Assembly (NCBI GenBank): GCA_023440705.1
Contig: JAEXRP010000123.1
Span: 1 to 64,000 of the forward strand
Direction of reading: 5' to 3'
Length of the DNA stretch: 64,000 bases
Origin: Soonwooa sp023440705
Lineage (GTDB): Bacteria; Bacteroidota; Bacteroidia; Flavobacteriales; Weeksellaceae
Position numbers and translations under genes: made by a program. The notes under the pieces were generated by a model that saw nothing but the letters and a program-made list of their open reading frames with translations, did not search any database and was not told where the DNA came from. Below are positions 33,334-42,545 of the stretch, one piece after another; position 1 is the stretch's first letter, and each line of letters opens with the position of its first letter.

Positions 33334-33371
33334 ACAATAGATTTTGGGAGTGGAGATTTGAAATTGAAATT
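33330..33371 (+). repeat. Heptad-phased tract after the acyl-CoA dehydrogenase gene (single arm)
   Basis: Six 7-mers (TTAGACA, ATAGATT, TTGGGAG, TGGAGAT, TTGAAAT, TGAAATT) begin within the stop codon, five of them with G at position four. The facing arm is absent or decayed. Confidence 0.35.
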
Positions 33372-33419
33372 CGATACACGAACTTAAAACTCAGAAAACC
33401 TTAAACTCGAAACAACAAA

Positions 33420-33447
33420 AAAACCTCAGAACTTCTGAGGTTTTTTG
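33420..33447. terminator. Bidirectional terminator between convergent genes
   Basis: AAACCTCAGAA and TTCTGAGGTTT form a perfect stem with minimal loop, with A and T runs on the two sides. It separates the fad operon from the convergent lipoprotein gene. Confidence 0.85.
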
Positions 33448-33873
33448 TTAATAATTGGCTTGTCCAATATCTAGTTGTTCAATATTTCCGTCTTTATTGA
33501 TGTGGAATTTAAAATAGGTTTTAAAACTTCCCCATTTCTCTGTTTCGAAAGTTCCGTACACATCTTTGCCATCATTTTCTACTTTGTCGATGCTTTTAAA
33601 ACGTTCGTGACCAAGTGCATCTGCAAAGAATTTCGTAAAATCCATCTTGCGCCCATCATCAGTTAACACTGCATTTTCCGTAAAATACGAATACCACTTT
33701 GCATCACCTTTTTGTAAAGCTTCGATGGCATTTTTCACCATTTCGTTTGTTAATTTTGAAGTATCCATACTATTTTTTATTTCTTTTTTGTTTTGATTTG
33801 GCTTGGTTTCAACTTTTTGAGCACATGAGGAAATACTCAACAATACAATCGAAAAAAATAAGAGTCTTTTCAT
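33448..33873 (-). CDS. NTF2-like lipoprotein
   Basis: A 141-residue protein with a lipoprotein signal ending at SISSCAQ. The mature domain has the SnoaL/NTF2-like pattern: MVKNAIEALQKGDAKWYSYFTENAVLTDDG near residues 43-73 and a beta-rich C-terminus. Such domains bind small ligands or act as isomerases; nothing specific can be said. It follows the DoxX-like gene by a single base, so the two probably form an operon. Confidence 0.75.
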   Translation of the reverse strand: MKRLLFFSIVLLSISSCAQKVETKPNQNKKEIKNSMDTSKLTNEMVKNAIEALQKGDAKWYSYFTENAVLTDDGRKMDFTKFFADALGHERFKSIDKVENDGKDVYGTFETEKWGSFKTYFKFHINKDGNIEQLDIGQANY

Positions 33874-33874
33874 T

Positions 33875-34225
33875 CTAATTTGATTTTAAAGGATGTTGAA
33901 GATAGATGATAATTAAGTTCAAAAGCAGAAATGGAATTTCGATAAGAACGCCTTTTAAATCTTTTTGTAAAAGATGTAAACAAATAATCAGTAAAATGGT
34001 CGCAGCCATTAAAAAATTCCCAATCAGAAAGGTTTTGGGGAGCAAAATAAGAATAGTAGACACTAAAGTAACAATTCCAAAAACAAGAACGGCAGTTTTT
34101 GACAATCCCAATTTGCTAAACATTTCGAGCATCTCTGGTTTACCCGAAATCATAGCATAACCTTGTTTTAAGCCCATAAAAACCGCTCCTAAAATAAGAA
34201 CCGAATTTAAAATTTTAATAAACAT
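33875..34225 (-). CDS. DoxX-like small membrane protein
   Basis: A 116-residue protein with four predicted membrane helices, first near residues 5-20 and the others spread over 45-112. The arrangement and the segment KQGYAMISGKPEMLEMFSKLGL fit the DoxX-like group. Function unknown. Co-directional with the NTF2-like lipoprotein gene at one-base spacing. Confidence 0.65.
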   Translation of the reverse strand: MFIKILNSVLILGAVFMGLKQGYAMISGKPEMLEMFSKLGLSKTAVLVFGIVTLVSTILILLPKTFLIGNFLMAATILLIICLHLLQKDLKGVLIEIPFLLLNLIIIYLQHPLKSN

Positions 34226-34773
34226 CGTTTGTATTTTTTCTTACTTAAAATTAGAAAAATATATACATCAAATCCGATTTTTTTTTATTTAAATTTCATT
34301 AAAAGTGGATAAATGATTTTCAAAAGCTTTTTGAAATTAATCTAAACTTTCTGTTTGTTATTTTATGATTTTTCCCGCTTTACAAACATCATATTTTACA
34401 CTATGTAGACTGTTAGCATTGCGTTTCCATTTTTCACGCCAAACTTTAGCAAAGAGTTTTTATCGTCAATGTTTCTTCCGACAACTTCCTTGCTTGTTTT
34501 AAAAAAACTAAATGATTGTCACCATTCATTACGTTAATTGCAACCAGCTACTATCTAGTTAATTACCATTGTAATTTTTATAAATTTTCCCACTTTCGAT
34601 ATAATTCCCTAAATCATTAAAGGTGTTTTATTTTAAAAGCAATGCTATAAAAATTAATAATAACATTGCTAACGAATACTATATTTTACTTTTTTCTATT
34701 AATAGTAGTTATTTTTTGTAGATTTAACAAAACAAAATAGTCAGCAACTATCAAAATTATTCTTCAGATAAAT
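34226..34773. other. Intergenic region, nothing recognised
   Basis: About 550 bp, very AT-rich, between divergent genes. No convincing coding frame, no copy of the repeats described elsewhere, and no strong hairpin was seen. Confidence 0.4.
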
Positions 34774-37035
34774 ATGAAAAAACTTTTATTCATTTTACCA
34801 TATTTTTTTTCAATATTAATATACTCCCAATGTAATACCTTTTCGGATTGTAATCCTAATAGTGGCTTATATTCTGGCAATGATCCTAGCCTAATAGAAT
34901 ATGACAATTTTACAGTTGCTTTTCATACCTCAGTGGTTAAAGATGCTTTTGGTCAATGGAAAATCTGGGGCGCAAATGGAAAATCGGATGGCACCACACC
35001 AGCGAGTGTTCCCCAAATAATAAATCAAGAAAACTATCCAAAATTACGTGGTGATATTTTAAAAGTTGCACTAGGCTCCTTTTACGGTAATGGTCAATTA
35101 ATTGTATTGACAACAGAAGGTTTATTTGCTGGAGGTGCTTCTGGGGCAGTAATCCCGTTAAGTATCAAACCGACTGACGAATTTGATAAAGTGACTGTGG
35201 ATTCTAAGTCAGATGGTTTGCCAGCTGGGATAACACCACAAGATGTCAAAATGCTTTTCGCTTCAACTTATACATTAATCTTAACAACATGTACCGGCGA
35301 GGTATATGTCCTAAGCGAAAACCCAGTAGCTTGGGCTAATGGAAAGCAAGGAAGTGATAATGTGTGGCATCAGGTTATGGAAAATCCTACTACGCCACTT
35401 AAAGATGTCATCGTCTGTCGTGGGCAAAGTGCAAAAGGATATGCGTTAAAAAAAGATGGTTCTCTATGGACTTGGGGCGAAAAAGTACAACTAGGAGCCA
35501 ATCAAATATCACAGACTGTTTCTCTTGATTATGCAACAAAAATGCTTGTGCCAACTGGTATTTCTAAAATAAAAATGATACAGATGGGAACTGGACAACA
35601 TGATACTGCATCTTATTTTGTTTTAGATGATCTAGGACAACTTTTCGTCCTTGGACATAATGAATATGGACAGTTAGGAACAGTTCCATACATAAAAAAG
35701 ATACAAAAGACATGGGCAATTTCGAGATATACAGATGGCAGTCCCGTTAATGACATTGTTTGGGTTTCTTCTGGCGAACATCAAAGTTGGGGAGAGAATA
35801 CCGGAATAATTACAAAAGATGGAAAATACTACACCGCTGGCAATAATGGATATTACATGATTGGTAGAGAAAAACAAGGAACTTATAATTATTGGGGAGA
35901 AGCCAATGGCATTTTATCATCAGACATTGTAACATTTTGCGAAATAGGTAGCCACTGTAGTGCAGTCATTAAAAAAGGTAATTCGCATTATGGTTATGCA
36001 GGACATCATATTGCTGGCTCCATGGGCGACGGAACAGTAAGTGATGGCGTAGAAATGGCTTACAACTTTGTCATAACACCAGAAGTTTCGATATGCGGGG
36101 TTACTTGTAATGACCCAAGCATCGAAAATAACAGCCCTGTTTGTGATGAAGAAGACGAAGCTATTTTCACGATACGAAGTACGCCAAATGATAAAGTAGA
36201 ATATTCGTTAAACAATGGATCAACACAAACAATCACCATTGATAATACTGGTCGATTTGAAATTAAAATCCCCAATATTACTACCGAACAAGAATTAAAA
36301 GTAACTCGCTTTACAAATAATATTTGTGATAAAACCGTTTCTATCGTTTCTAAAATTAAACTAAAACCAAGAACAGATCCTGAATTTTCGAGCTTGAATA
36401 AAATCTGTTTTAAGCAAACTAATCCTCCATTGCCAACAACTTCTGACAATGGCATCAAAGGAACTTGGTCACCCGAAATTGACAACCAAAAAGAAATTAA
36501 ATATACCTTCACACCAGATAAAGGACAATGTGCTAAAATCTTTAGTATCACTATTCCGTTAATTAATAATTCAAACATCAATATTGAAGAATTGGCCAAT
36601 AATGCTATTAATGTTAATGTAACTGCTGGGACACCTATTTATGAATATCAACTTCTTGATAGTGAAGAAAACATCATCATACCTTGGCAAACAAACAGTT
36701 CTTTCATCAATTTAAAACCAGATTTTTATATTGTACAAGTAAGAACTTTTGGGACGGACTGTCTATCGCAAGCCGAATATTTGTTTCTAAATATTCCTAA
36801 TGTTATTACACCTAACAACGACGGAAAAAATGACAAATTAAACCTAAAGTATTTAGAAAAGGCGCCAGAAGCTAAACTAACTATTATAGATCGTTTCGGG
36901 AAAATAATGGCCGTTTTTAACTCAACCTCAACACATCAGGATTATATAAATTTTAAATCGGGAACCTATTGGTACATCTTCGAAGATGGCAAGGGCAAAA
37001 CAAAAAATGGTTGGATTTTAGTGAAAAACAATTAG
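34774..37035 (+). CDS. RCC1-like repeat protein with T9SS type B sorting domain
   Basis: A 753-residue secreted protein. After a signal peptide (residues 1-18) come RCC1-like repeats, with recurring patterns such as GYALKKDGSLWTWG and LGQLFVLGHNEYGQLG. Residues ~440-660 are Ig-like adhesin segments. The C-terminal ~85 residues are a type B sorting domain (VITPNNDGKNDKLNL, LTIIDRFGKIM, GTYWYIF). It is predicted to be surface-exposed or released via type IX secretion. Binding partner unknown. Confidence 0.85.
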   Translation: MKKLLFILPYFFSILIYSQCNTFSDCNPNSGLYSGNDPSLIEYDNFTVAFHTSVVKDAFGQWKIWGANGKSDGTTPASVPQIINQENYPKLRGDILKVALGSFYGNGQLIVLTTEGLFAGGASGAVIPLSIKPTDEFDKVTVDSKSDGLPAGITPQDVKMLFASTYTLILTTCTGEVYVLSENPVAWANGKQGSDNVWHQVMENPTTPLKDVIVCRGQSAKGYALKKDGSLWTWGEKVQLGANQISQTVSLDYATKMLVPTGISKIKMIQMGTGQHDTASYFVLDDLGQLFVLGHNEYGQLGTVPYIKKIQKTWAISRYTDGSPVNDIVWVSSGEHQSWGENTGIITKDGKYYTAGNNGYYMIGREKQGTYNYWGEANGILSSDIVTFCEIGSHCSAVIKKGNSHYGYAGHHIAGSMGDGTVSDGVEMAYNFVITPEVSICGVTCNDPSIENNSPVCDEEDEAIFTIRSTPNDKVEYSLNNGSTQTITIDNTGRFEIKIPNITTEQELKVTRFTNNICDKTVSIVSKIKLKPRTDPEFSSLNKICFKQTNPPLPTTSDNGIKGTWSPEIDNQKEIKYTFTPDKGQCAKIFSITIPLINNSNINIEELANNAINVNVTAGTPIYEYQLLDSEENIIIPWQTNSSFINLKPDFYIVQVRTFGTDCLSQAEYLFLNIPNVITPNNDGKNDKLNLKYLEKAPEAKLTIIDRFGKIMAVFNSTSTHQDYINFKSGTYWYIFEDGKGKTKNGWILVKNN

Positions 37036-37084
37036 CAGACTCTAATATATTTTAGCAAGTTAAATTTCTCCTTAACTTCGCACC

Positions 37085-37546
37085 ATGTTACAAATTGTAT
37101 TAGTTGGGATTTTGGTAGTTGCCTGTAATGTATTTATTCAGGCATTGTCAACTCTTTATTTCCTTAAAATATTTATTCCACAATTCAAACGTTGGCGCAC
37201 AAAAAATGAATTGCTAACTGCATTCGCAATGTTGGTATTTCTCATCATGTTTTTCACACTTTTACACGGTGGGCAATGCACTTTGTGGGCAGCAGTCTAT
37301 TATTTGAATCCACAAATTTCAAGTTTGTCAAGCTTTTCCGAATCTATTTATTTTTCGTTAATTACCTTTACTACCATTGGTTACGGCGATGTCGTCATCG
37401 ATTCCGAATGGCGGATTCTTGCAGGATTGGAAGCCATTAACGGTATTATGCTTGTTGGATGGTCAACAGCCATGGTTTTTGCATTTTTGCAAGTAATTTA
37501 TAAAAACGGAAATCATCCTCATTTACATTTTGGCGACGGTAAATAA
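37085..37546 (+). CDS. Two-helix ion channel protein
   Basis: A 153-residue membrane protein with helices near residues 5-25, 41-60 and 117-140. Between the last two lies a pore helix and the filter TTIGYGD (near 98-104), the potassium-selective motif. It has no regulatory RCK domain. Selectivity is inferred from the filter only. Confidence 0.85.
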   Translation: MLQIVLVGILVVACNVFIQALSTLYFLKIFIPQFKRWRTKNELLTAFAMLVFLIMFFTLLHGGQCTLWAAVYYLNPQISSLSSFSESIYFSLITFTTIGYGDVVIDSEWRILAGLEAINGIMLVGWSTAMVFAFLQVIYKNGNHPHLHFGDGK

Positions 37547-37695
37547 TCTTCAAAAGCAATGTAAGATTTTGACCATAATAAAGAAAGATTCTCTGGCGCA
37601 AAAAAGATTGATTAATTATTTTATAAATACTGATGCTATATAACCTCGTGTCATGGCATAGTAATTGAAAAAACTTAACTATTAAATCTAAAATT

Positions 37696-38043
37696 ATGAA
37701 ATCAAGCCTTAAATTTTTATCAGCCGCCGTATTTTTCATCTCATCTGTGCAATGTAGTGTACAGACGTCGGATAATACAAGTATCAAGACACTTTTTGTA
37801 AGTGCAGAACAGAAAGATTGTTCGAACGGAGCCGGGACGCAAAAATGTATGTTAGTCCGAGAGAAACCAACGGACCAGTGGACTTACTTTTATAATCAAA
37901 TTGATGGATTTACGTATCAACCAGGTTACGACTATGTGTTGACAGTTTCTACAACCAAAATCGCTAATCCACCCGCAGATGCTAGTTCGATTAAATACAC
38001 ATTAATTAAACAAATCTCTAAAACCAAACGTGAACAGTTTTAA
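37696..38043 (+). CDS. DUF4377 domain lipoprotein
   Basis: A 115-residue protein with a lipoprotein signal ending at SSVQCSV. The mature part carries the DUF4377 pattern: a Cys pair around GAGTQKCMLVRE, then WTYFYNQIDGFTYQPGYDYVLTV. Some members are fused to or resemble heat-shock HslJ/META-type domains; function is unknown. A terminator follows at 38072-38100. Confidence 0.8.
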   Translation: MKSSLKFLSAAVFFISSVQCSVQTSDNTSIKTLFVSAEQKDCSNGAGTQKCMLVREKPTDQWTYFYNQIDGFTYQPGYDYVLTVSTTKIANPPADASSIKYTLIKQISKTKREQF

Positions 38044-38071
38044 AAATTAAAAAATAATCATTTATAAAAAT

Positions 38072-38100
38072 AAAAGCCGAATCTCGTATTTGGCTTTTTT
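38072..38100 (+). terminator. Terminator of the DUF4377 gene
   Basis: AAAAGCCGAAT and ATTTGGCTTTT form a stem with one mismatch and a short loop, followed by T residues. Confidence 0.7.
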
Positions 38101-38429
38101 ATCTATTTTTTTTAGAAAACAGCAAAATAATCTACAGTTTTTTAAGGCTTAAAAACATTTACTGCTCATTTTTAAAACAAATTAAGAATCAAATAATCAA
38201 CCTCTTACCATTTGAAAAATTCATAAAACACCTATATTTATTATAGAGAATATAAAGTATTTTGCGCAAAAATTAATGCTAAAATTTTGCAAATATTTAA
38301 ACCAAATAAAACCACCAGTTCTTTAAATATATAGCATTATTTAAAATATTTGACAACCCAAGAGTTTACTAAAATAAAAAATGGTCGAAAATACATTCGA
38401 CCATCTTTATTTCTAAACTATTGATTTTA
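38101..38429. other. AT-rich intergenic region with a terminator
   Basis: About 330 bp between convergent genes. The only structure seen is the hairpin at 38381-38404. Confidence 0.4.
38381..38404 (-). terminator. Terminator of the OmpA-family gene
   Basis: ATGGTCGAA and TTCGACCAT form a perfect 9-bp stem flanked by A and T runs. Confidence 0.7.
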
Positions 38430-39725
38430 TTACTTCACAAAACGAATAGCAGTTTTTCTATCCGCTTCTCTTTCTTTATCAGAAGCATCAGCTGGTACAG
38501 TTGCAAATTGCGATCCGTAACCATCTGCTTCTTTAACTTGAGCAGAACCTAAAGCAGTTTTAACTGCTGTAGCTCTTTCTTTAGATAATTTTAGGTTAGT
38601 TGCAGCATCTCCTTTTTTGTCTGTGTAAGCACCAATTTTGATGTTAGTCGCTGGGAACTCAGCAAGAATAGCTTTCAAATTATCTAACTGAACTTGAGAT
38701 TCTGGTGTTAATTTAGTTGAATTAAATTCGAAATTTAAATTATCAAAATTAAACCATCTGTCTTTAAGTTGTGCTTCTGTTGAGTTCTTATACTCGTCAG
38801 ATTTTAAGAATGTAACGATTTGATCTTCGATACCTCCTTTGTAAGCATTAATAGTTTTACCACTTGGTAAAGTTACTACCATACTTTCTCTTTGCACCGT
38901 TGTACCATTAGTAGTAGAATCTACAGTTGTACTCGATGCAACAGTGTCTGTTACAATTGCAGTACTATCTGTCGTACCAGCAGGTACAGTATCAGCTTTT
39001 TTGCCACATTGTTTCCATAGGAACCAACCAGCCAATAAAAGAAGTAATAATGGAAGTAACCATTTCAGGATAGAACCTCCTCCTCCATTGTCATTGGGTG
39101 GTGGTGTGTGTACATTTCCGCTTTTTGTAACATGAGCGCCCGAGTCAACATACTCTGTCTCTTTGTTAACAACTGGTTTCGGAACTTCCACTGTCGGAGT
39201 TGCAGCAGCTGCCGCACCGCCAAGACCCAAACCTGCAAGACTAAGACCCGCTGGTAATAAGCCCGACACAATGCCTTTTTGGTCATTTAACAAATTAGTG
39301 AATTGGTTTTGATCTAGATTGTTATCAGTAATATATTTACCTAAAAATCCAAAACTACTCCCTCCTACTAGATCTAATAATTGGTGACCAGAAGCTGGAC
39401 TAACACCAGCAAAATTAGATACCGTGTTAACCAAAGTATCTGCCTTTCCTCCAAAAATTAAAGAAATTATTGACTTGATAGTTCCAGCTACGCTGTCGGA
39501 ACCACTCGTCATCTGAGAAACAAAATCGGAAGACGCAAGACTTTTCAGAGTAGAGAAAAGTGTTGAGTCTCCCGAATTATTTGCCATTCCACCAATGATA
39601 GCTGGTAAGAATGCGCTAACTGCATTTGACACATTGGAGTTGCTTTCTCCTAAATGTGTTGATACTTGTGATACAATTTCTGGACTAAGTTGTCCTTTGA
39701 TCAGGTCGATTAAGTTAATTGCCAT
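38430..39725 (-). CDS. DUF937-OmpA fusion protein
   Basis: A 431-residue protein in three parts. Residues ~1-170 are a DUF937/YidB-like domain (MAINLIDLIKGQLSPEIVSQVS). After a Pro/Gly linker there is one membrane segment near residues 222-238, followed by a Thr/Ser-rich stretch. Residues ~320-431 form an OmpA-like peptidoglycan-binding domain (FEFNSTKLTPESQVQLDNL, IGAYTDKKGD, LSKERATAVKTAL). There is no signal peptide, so the DUF937 part is probably cytoplasmic and the OmpA domain periplasmic, linking the inner membrane to the cell wall. Confidence 0.85.
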   Translation of the reverse strand: MAINLIDLIKGQLSPEIVSQVSTHLGESNSNVSNAVSAFLPAIIGGMANNSGDSTLFSTLKSLASSDFVSQMTSGSDSVAGTIKSIISLIFGGKADTLVNTVSNFAGVSPASGHQLLDLVGGSSFGFLGKYITDNNLDQNQFTNLLNDQKGIVSGLLPAGLSLAGLGLGGAAAAATPTVEVPKPVVNKETEYVDSGAHVTKSGNVHTPPPNDNGGGGSILKWLLPLLLLLLAGWFLWKQCGKKADTVPAGTTDSTAIVTDTVASSTTVDSTTNGTTVQRESMVVTLPSGKTINAYKGGIEDQIVTFLKSDEYKNSTEAQLKDRWFNFDNLNFEFNSTKLTPESQVQLDNLKAILAEFPATNIKIGAYTDKKGDAATNLKLSKERATAVKTALGSAQVKEADGYGSQFATVPADASDKEREADRKTAIRFVK

Positions 39726-39805
39726 AAGTGTTTATTTTTTTTGATAATACTAAGATAATCAAAAACTACACCATGTGTTAACTTTTTATCAAATAAAACT
39801 AAATT

Positions 39806-41281
39806 TTAATATGCTTTCGCAAATAAAACACGTTGTTTTGATGATTTTCCTGTAATAAGAGATACGCCTTCTTCCATTTCGTTATCTAAAGGAATACATC
39901 TAATAGTGGCTTTTGTTTCATTTTTAATTTGCTCTTCCTCTTCGTCCGTACCGTCCCAGTGTGCTGAAATAAATCCGCCTTTTTCTTCTAAAACTTTTTT
40001 GAACTCCTCATAAGTGTCAACCTTAGTTACGTGAGTATCTCTGTAAGTTTTAGCTTTATTAAATACATCCTGTTGAATGGTTTTTAATAATTCTTCAATA
40101 TATGTATCTACATTATCAATTGGTTGTACTTCTTTAGTCAAATTATCTCTTCTCGCGATTTCAACAGTTCCGTTTTCTAAATCTTTAGGTCCAATTGCCA
40201 TTCTTACTGGCACACCTTTTAATTCGTATTCAGCAAACTTCCAGCCCGGTTTGTTCTGTGTATCGTTATCAAATTTAACAGAAATACCTTTCGCTTTTAA
40301 TTTCGCTTGAATATCCAAAGCTACTTTGCTGATTTCTTCTAATTGTTCTTCTCCTTTAAAAATAGGAACAATAACCACCTGAATTGGAGCCAAACTTGGA
40401 GGCAATACCAAACCATGATCATCCGAATGCGTCATAATTAAAGCACCCATTAATCTGGTTGAAGTTCCCCAAGACGTTGCCCAAGCATATTCTATTTTAC
40501 CTTCCTTATTAGTAAATTTAACATCGAAAGCTTTTGCAAAATTTTGTCCTAAAAAGTGAGAAGTTCCGGCTTGTAAAGCTTTACCATCTTGCATAAGAGC
40601 TTCTATACAATAAGTTTCGTCCGCACCAGCAAATCTCTCAGATGGTGTTTTAATACCTCTAACAACAGGAATTGCCATAAAGTTTTCTGCAAAATCTGCA
40701 TAAACATCTAACATTTGTTCAGATTCTTCAATCGCTTCCTGACGCGTTGCATGTGCTGTGTGTCCTTCTTGCCAAAGGAACTCTGCAGTTCTAAGGAATA
40801 GACGCGTTCTCATCTCCCAACGCACCACATTGGCCCATTGGTTAATCAAGATGGGTAAATCTCTATAAGATTGAATCCAGTTTTTATAAGTACTCCAAAT
40901 AATAGCCTCTGAAGTTGGACGAACAATAAGTTCCTCCTCTAATTTTGCATTAGGATCAACAATTAATTTTCCTGGATTGTCTGGATCATTTTTAAGACGG
41001 TAATGCGTAACAACCGCACATTCTTTAGCAAAACCTTCCGCGTTCTTCTCTTCCGCTTCGAACAAGCTTTTCGGGACAAACAAGGGGAAATAAGCATTAA
41101 CGTGTCCTGTTTCTTTGAATTTGCGATCCATCTCGTCACGCATTTTTTCCCAAATTGCATAACCGTAAGGTTTAATCACCATACAACCACGCACACCAGA
41201 GTTTTCTGCTAAGTCAGCTTTTACAACCAATTCGTTGTACCATTTGCTGTAATCTTCTGCCCTTGTTGTTAACTTTGCCAT
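39806..41281 (-). CDS. proS: Prolyl-tRNA synthetase
   Basis: A 491-residue class II enzyme of the short, eukaryote/archaea-type, lacking the editing insert of the E. coli form. Motif 2 is VVRWEMRTRLFLRTAEFLWQEGHTAH (shown in part) near residues 146-172, and motif 3 includes ATSWGTSTRLMGAL. The anticodon-binding domain and the C-terminal zinc-type domain follow to the end at RVLFAKAY. It is divergent from the Gly/Tyr-rich lipoprotein gene. Confidence 0.96.
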   Translation of the reverse strand: MAKLTTRAEDYSKWYNELVVKADLAENSGVRGCMVIKPYGYAIWEKMRDEMDRKFKETGHVNAYFPLFVPKSLFEAEEKNAEGFAKECAVVTHYRLKNDPDNPGKLIVDPNAKLEEELIVRPTSEAIIWSTYKNWIQSYRDLPILINQWANVVRWEMRTRLFLRTAEFLWQEGHTAHATRQEAIEESEQMLDVYADFAENFMAIPVVRGIKTPSERFAGADETYCIEALMQDGKALQAGTSHFLGQNFAKAFDVKFTNKEGKIEYAWATSWGTSTRLMGALIMTHSDDHGLVLPPSLAPIQVVIVPIFKGEEQLEEISKVALDIQAKLKAKGISVKFDNDTQNKPGWKFAEYELKGVPVRMAIGPKDLENGTVEIARRDNLTKEVQPIDNVDTYIEELLKTIQQDVFNKAKTYRDTHVTKVDTYEEFKKVLEEKGGFISAHWDGTDEEEEQIKNETKATIRCIPLDNEMEEGVSLITGKSSKQRVLFAKAY

Positions 41282-41428
41282 AAATTTTTTTGATATTTCT
41301 TTTTAACTTTTCTTTATAAAGCCAATCTAAAATAAAAGCAGTAATTTTACCTGCCTATTTATCGTACTTTTTGGTACAAATTTGGTATAAAGAAATGCAA
41401 ATATAATAAACTTAATACTCTGTTGAAA

Positions 41429-42487
41429 ATGAAAACTTTTAACAATTATAACATTTTTAATCTTGTTAAGTCAAAAGCCTTAATAATGATTTCCAGCAGC
41501 TTCTTATTAACATCTTGTATTGTCTATACAGGAGGTTATTCTGAGACTGATGGTGTATACTATGATCCTAATAGAGATAGCCTTCCAGAAGGTTATTCAG
41601 GGAATTATGGTAATCAGGTAGACCAATATTATGACTATGGTGATGTTGGTATTGTTGAACAATCTGTGAAAAACCAACAACTTAGTAACAACCGTTACGG
41701 AAGTTATGAGTCTGATTGGGGAAATTATACAGGAACAGAAACTTATTACACCAATAATAATTGGGGTTGGGGATCTGGATATTATGGATATGGTATGCCA
41801 TATTATGGTTCTCGTTGGGGTTATGGTTGGAATATCGGAATAAATTGGGGTTGGGGAAGCCCTTGGTATTACAACAGTTTCTATGATCCATTCTGGGGTT
41901 ACGGATATGGAGGTGGATATTGGGGAAGCTACTATTCGCCATATTACTCACCGTACTATTACGGTTATGGTGGCGGATATTATCCTTACTATGGTAACAA
42001 CTCATACTATATTCCGCGAGGGACAAGAAATACAAACGGAAATAGACTTTCTGGAATGTTAAGAGAAACTAGTGTAAGAAATATCACAACTAATAATGCG
42101 GGCGGAAGAAATTCTAATGGTAGCATTCGTAACCAAGGTATGATTAATAACGGAAATAATGGGAATGTAAGAAATCCTAATAATATGGGTGGTTACAGAA
42201 ATCCTCAATCTTTCCCTAATCAAAATAATAATGGATCTATCCGCCAAAATGGTGGTATGAGAAACGATGGTGGTACGCGTAGTAATAACGGCGGTATTAG
42301 AAGTAATGATGGTGGTTTCAGAAATACAACACCAATGCAAAATTCTGGTGGATATCGTAATAGCGGATCTAGCAGCGGAGGATTCAATTCTAGTGGTGGT
42401 ACAAGATCTGGCGGAAGTATGGGCGGCAGCACCGGTGGTGGCATGCGCTCTGGAGGCGGAGGCGGAATGAGATCTGGCGGACGTTAA
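41429..42487 (+). CDS. Gly/Tyr/Asn-rich low-complexity lipoprotein
   Basis: A 352-residue protein with a lipoprotein signal (LLTSCIVYTGG, Cys near residue 31). The middle is rich in Tyr, Gly and Trp (GWGSGYYGYGMPYYGSRWGY-like) and the C-terminal 150 residues are Asn/Gly/Ser/Arg repeats ending in GGGMRSGGR. The composition resembles low-complexity proteins that aggregate or phase-separate, but no function is established. The ATG at 41429 is preferred to a TTG two codons upstream. It is followed after 58 bp by a FadL-type porin. Confidence 0.75.
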   Translation: MKTFNNYNIFNLVKSKALIMISSSFLLTSCIVYTGGYSETDGVYYDPNRDSLPEGYSGNYGNQVDQYYDYGDVGIVEQSVKNQQLSNNRYGSYESDWGNYTGTETYYTNNNWGWGSGYYGYGMPYYGSRWGYGWNIGINWGWGSPWYYNSFYDPFWGYGYGGGYWGSYYSPYYSPYYYGYGGGYYPYYGNNSYYIPRGTRNTNGNRLSGMLRETSVRNITTNNAGGRNSNGSIRNQGMINNGNNGNVRNPNNMGGYRNPQSFPNQNNNGSIRQNGGMRNDGGTRSNNGGIRSNDGGFRNTTPMQNSGGYRNSGSSSGGFNSSGGTRSGGSMGGSTGGGMRSGGGGGMRSGGR

Positions 42488-42545
42488 TCTTATTTAAAAA
42501 AATAATTATAAACTTATAAAACAGTCTTTATTTAAGAACTTTAAT

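Noticed and set aside
42220..42444. Antisense Pro/Leu-rich frame in the low-complexity lipoprotein gene
   Set aside because: A direct consequence of Gly/Ser/Asn repeats on the other strand.
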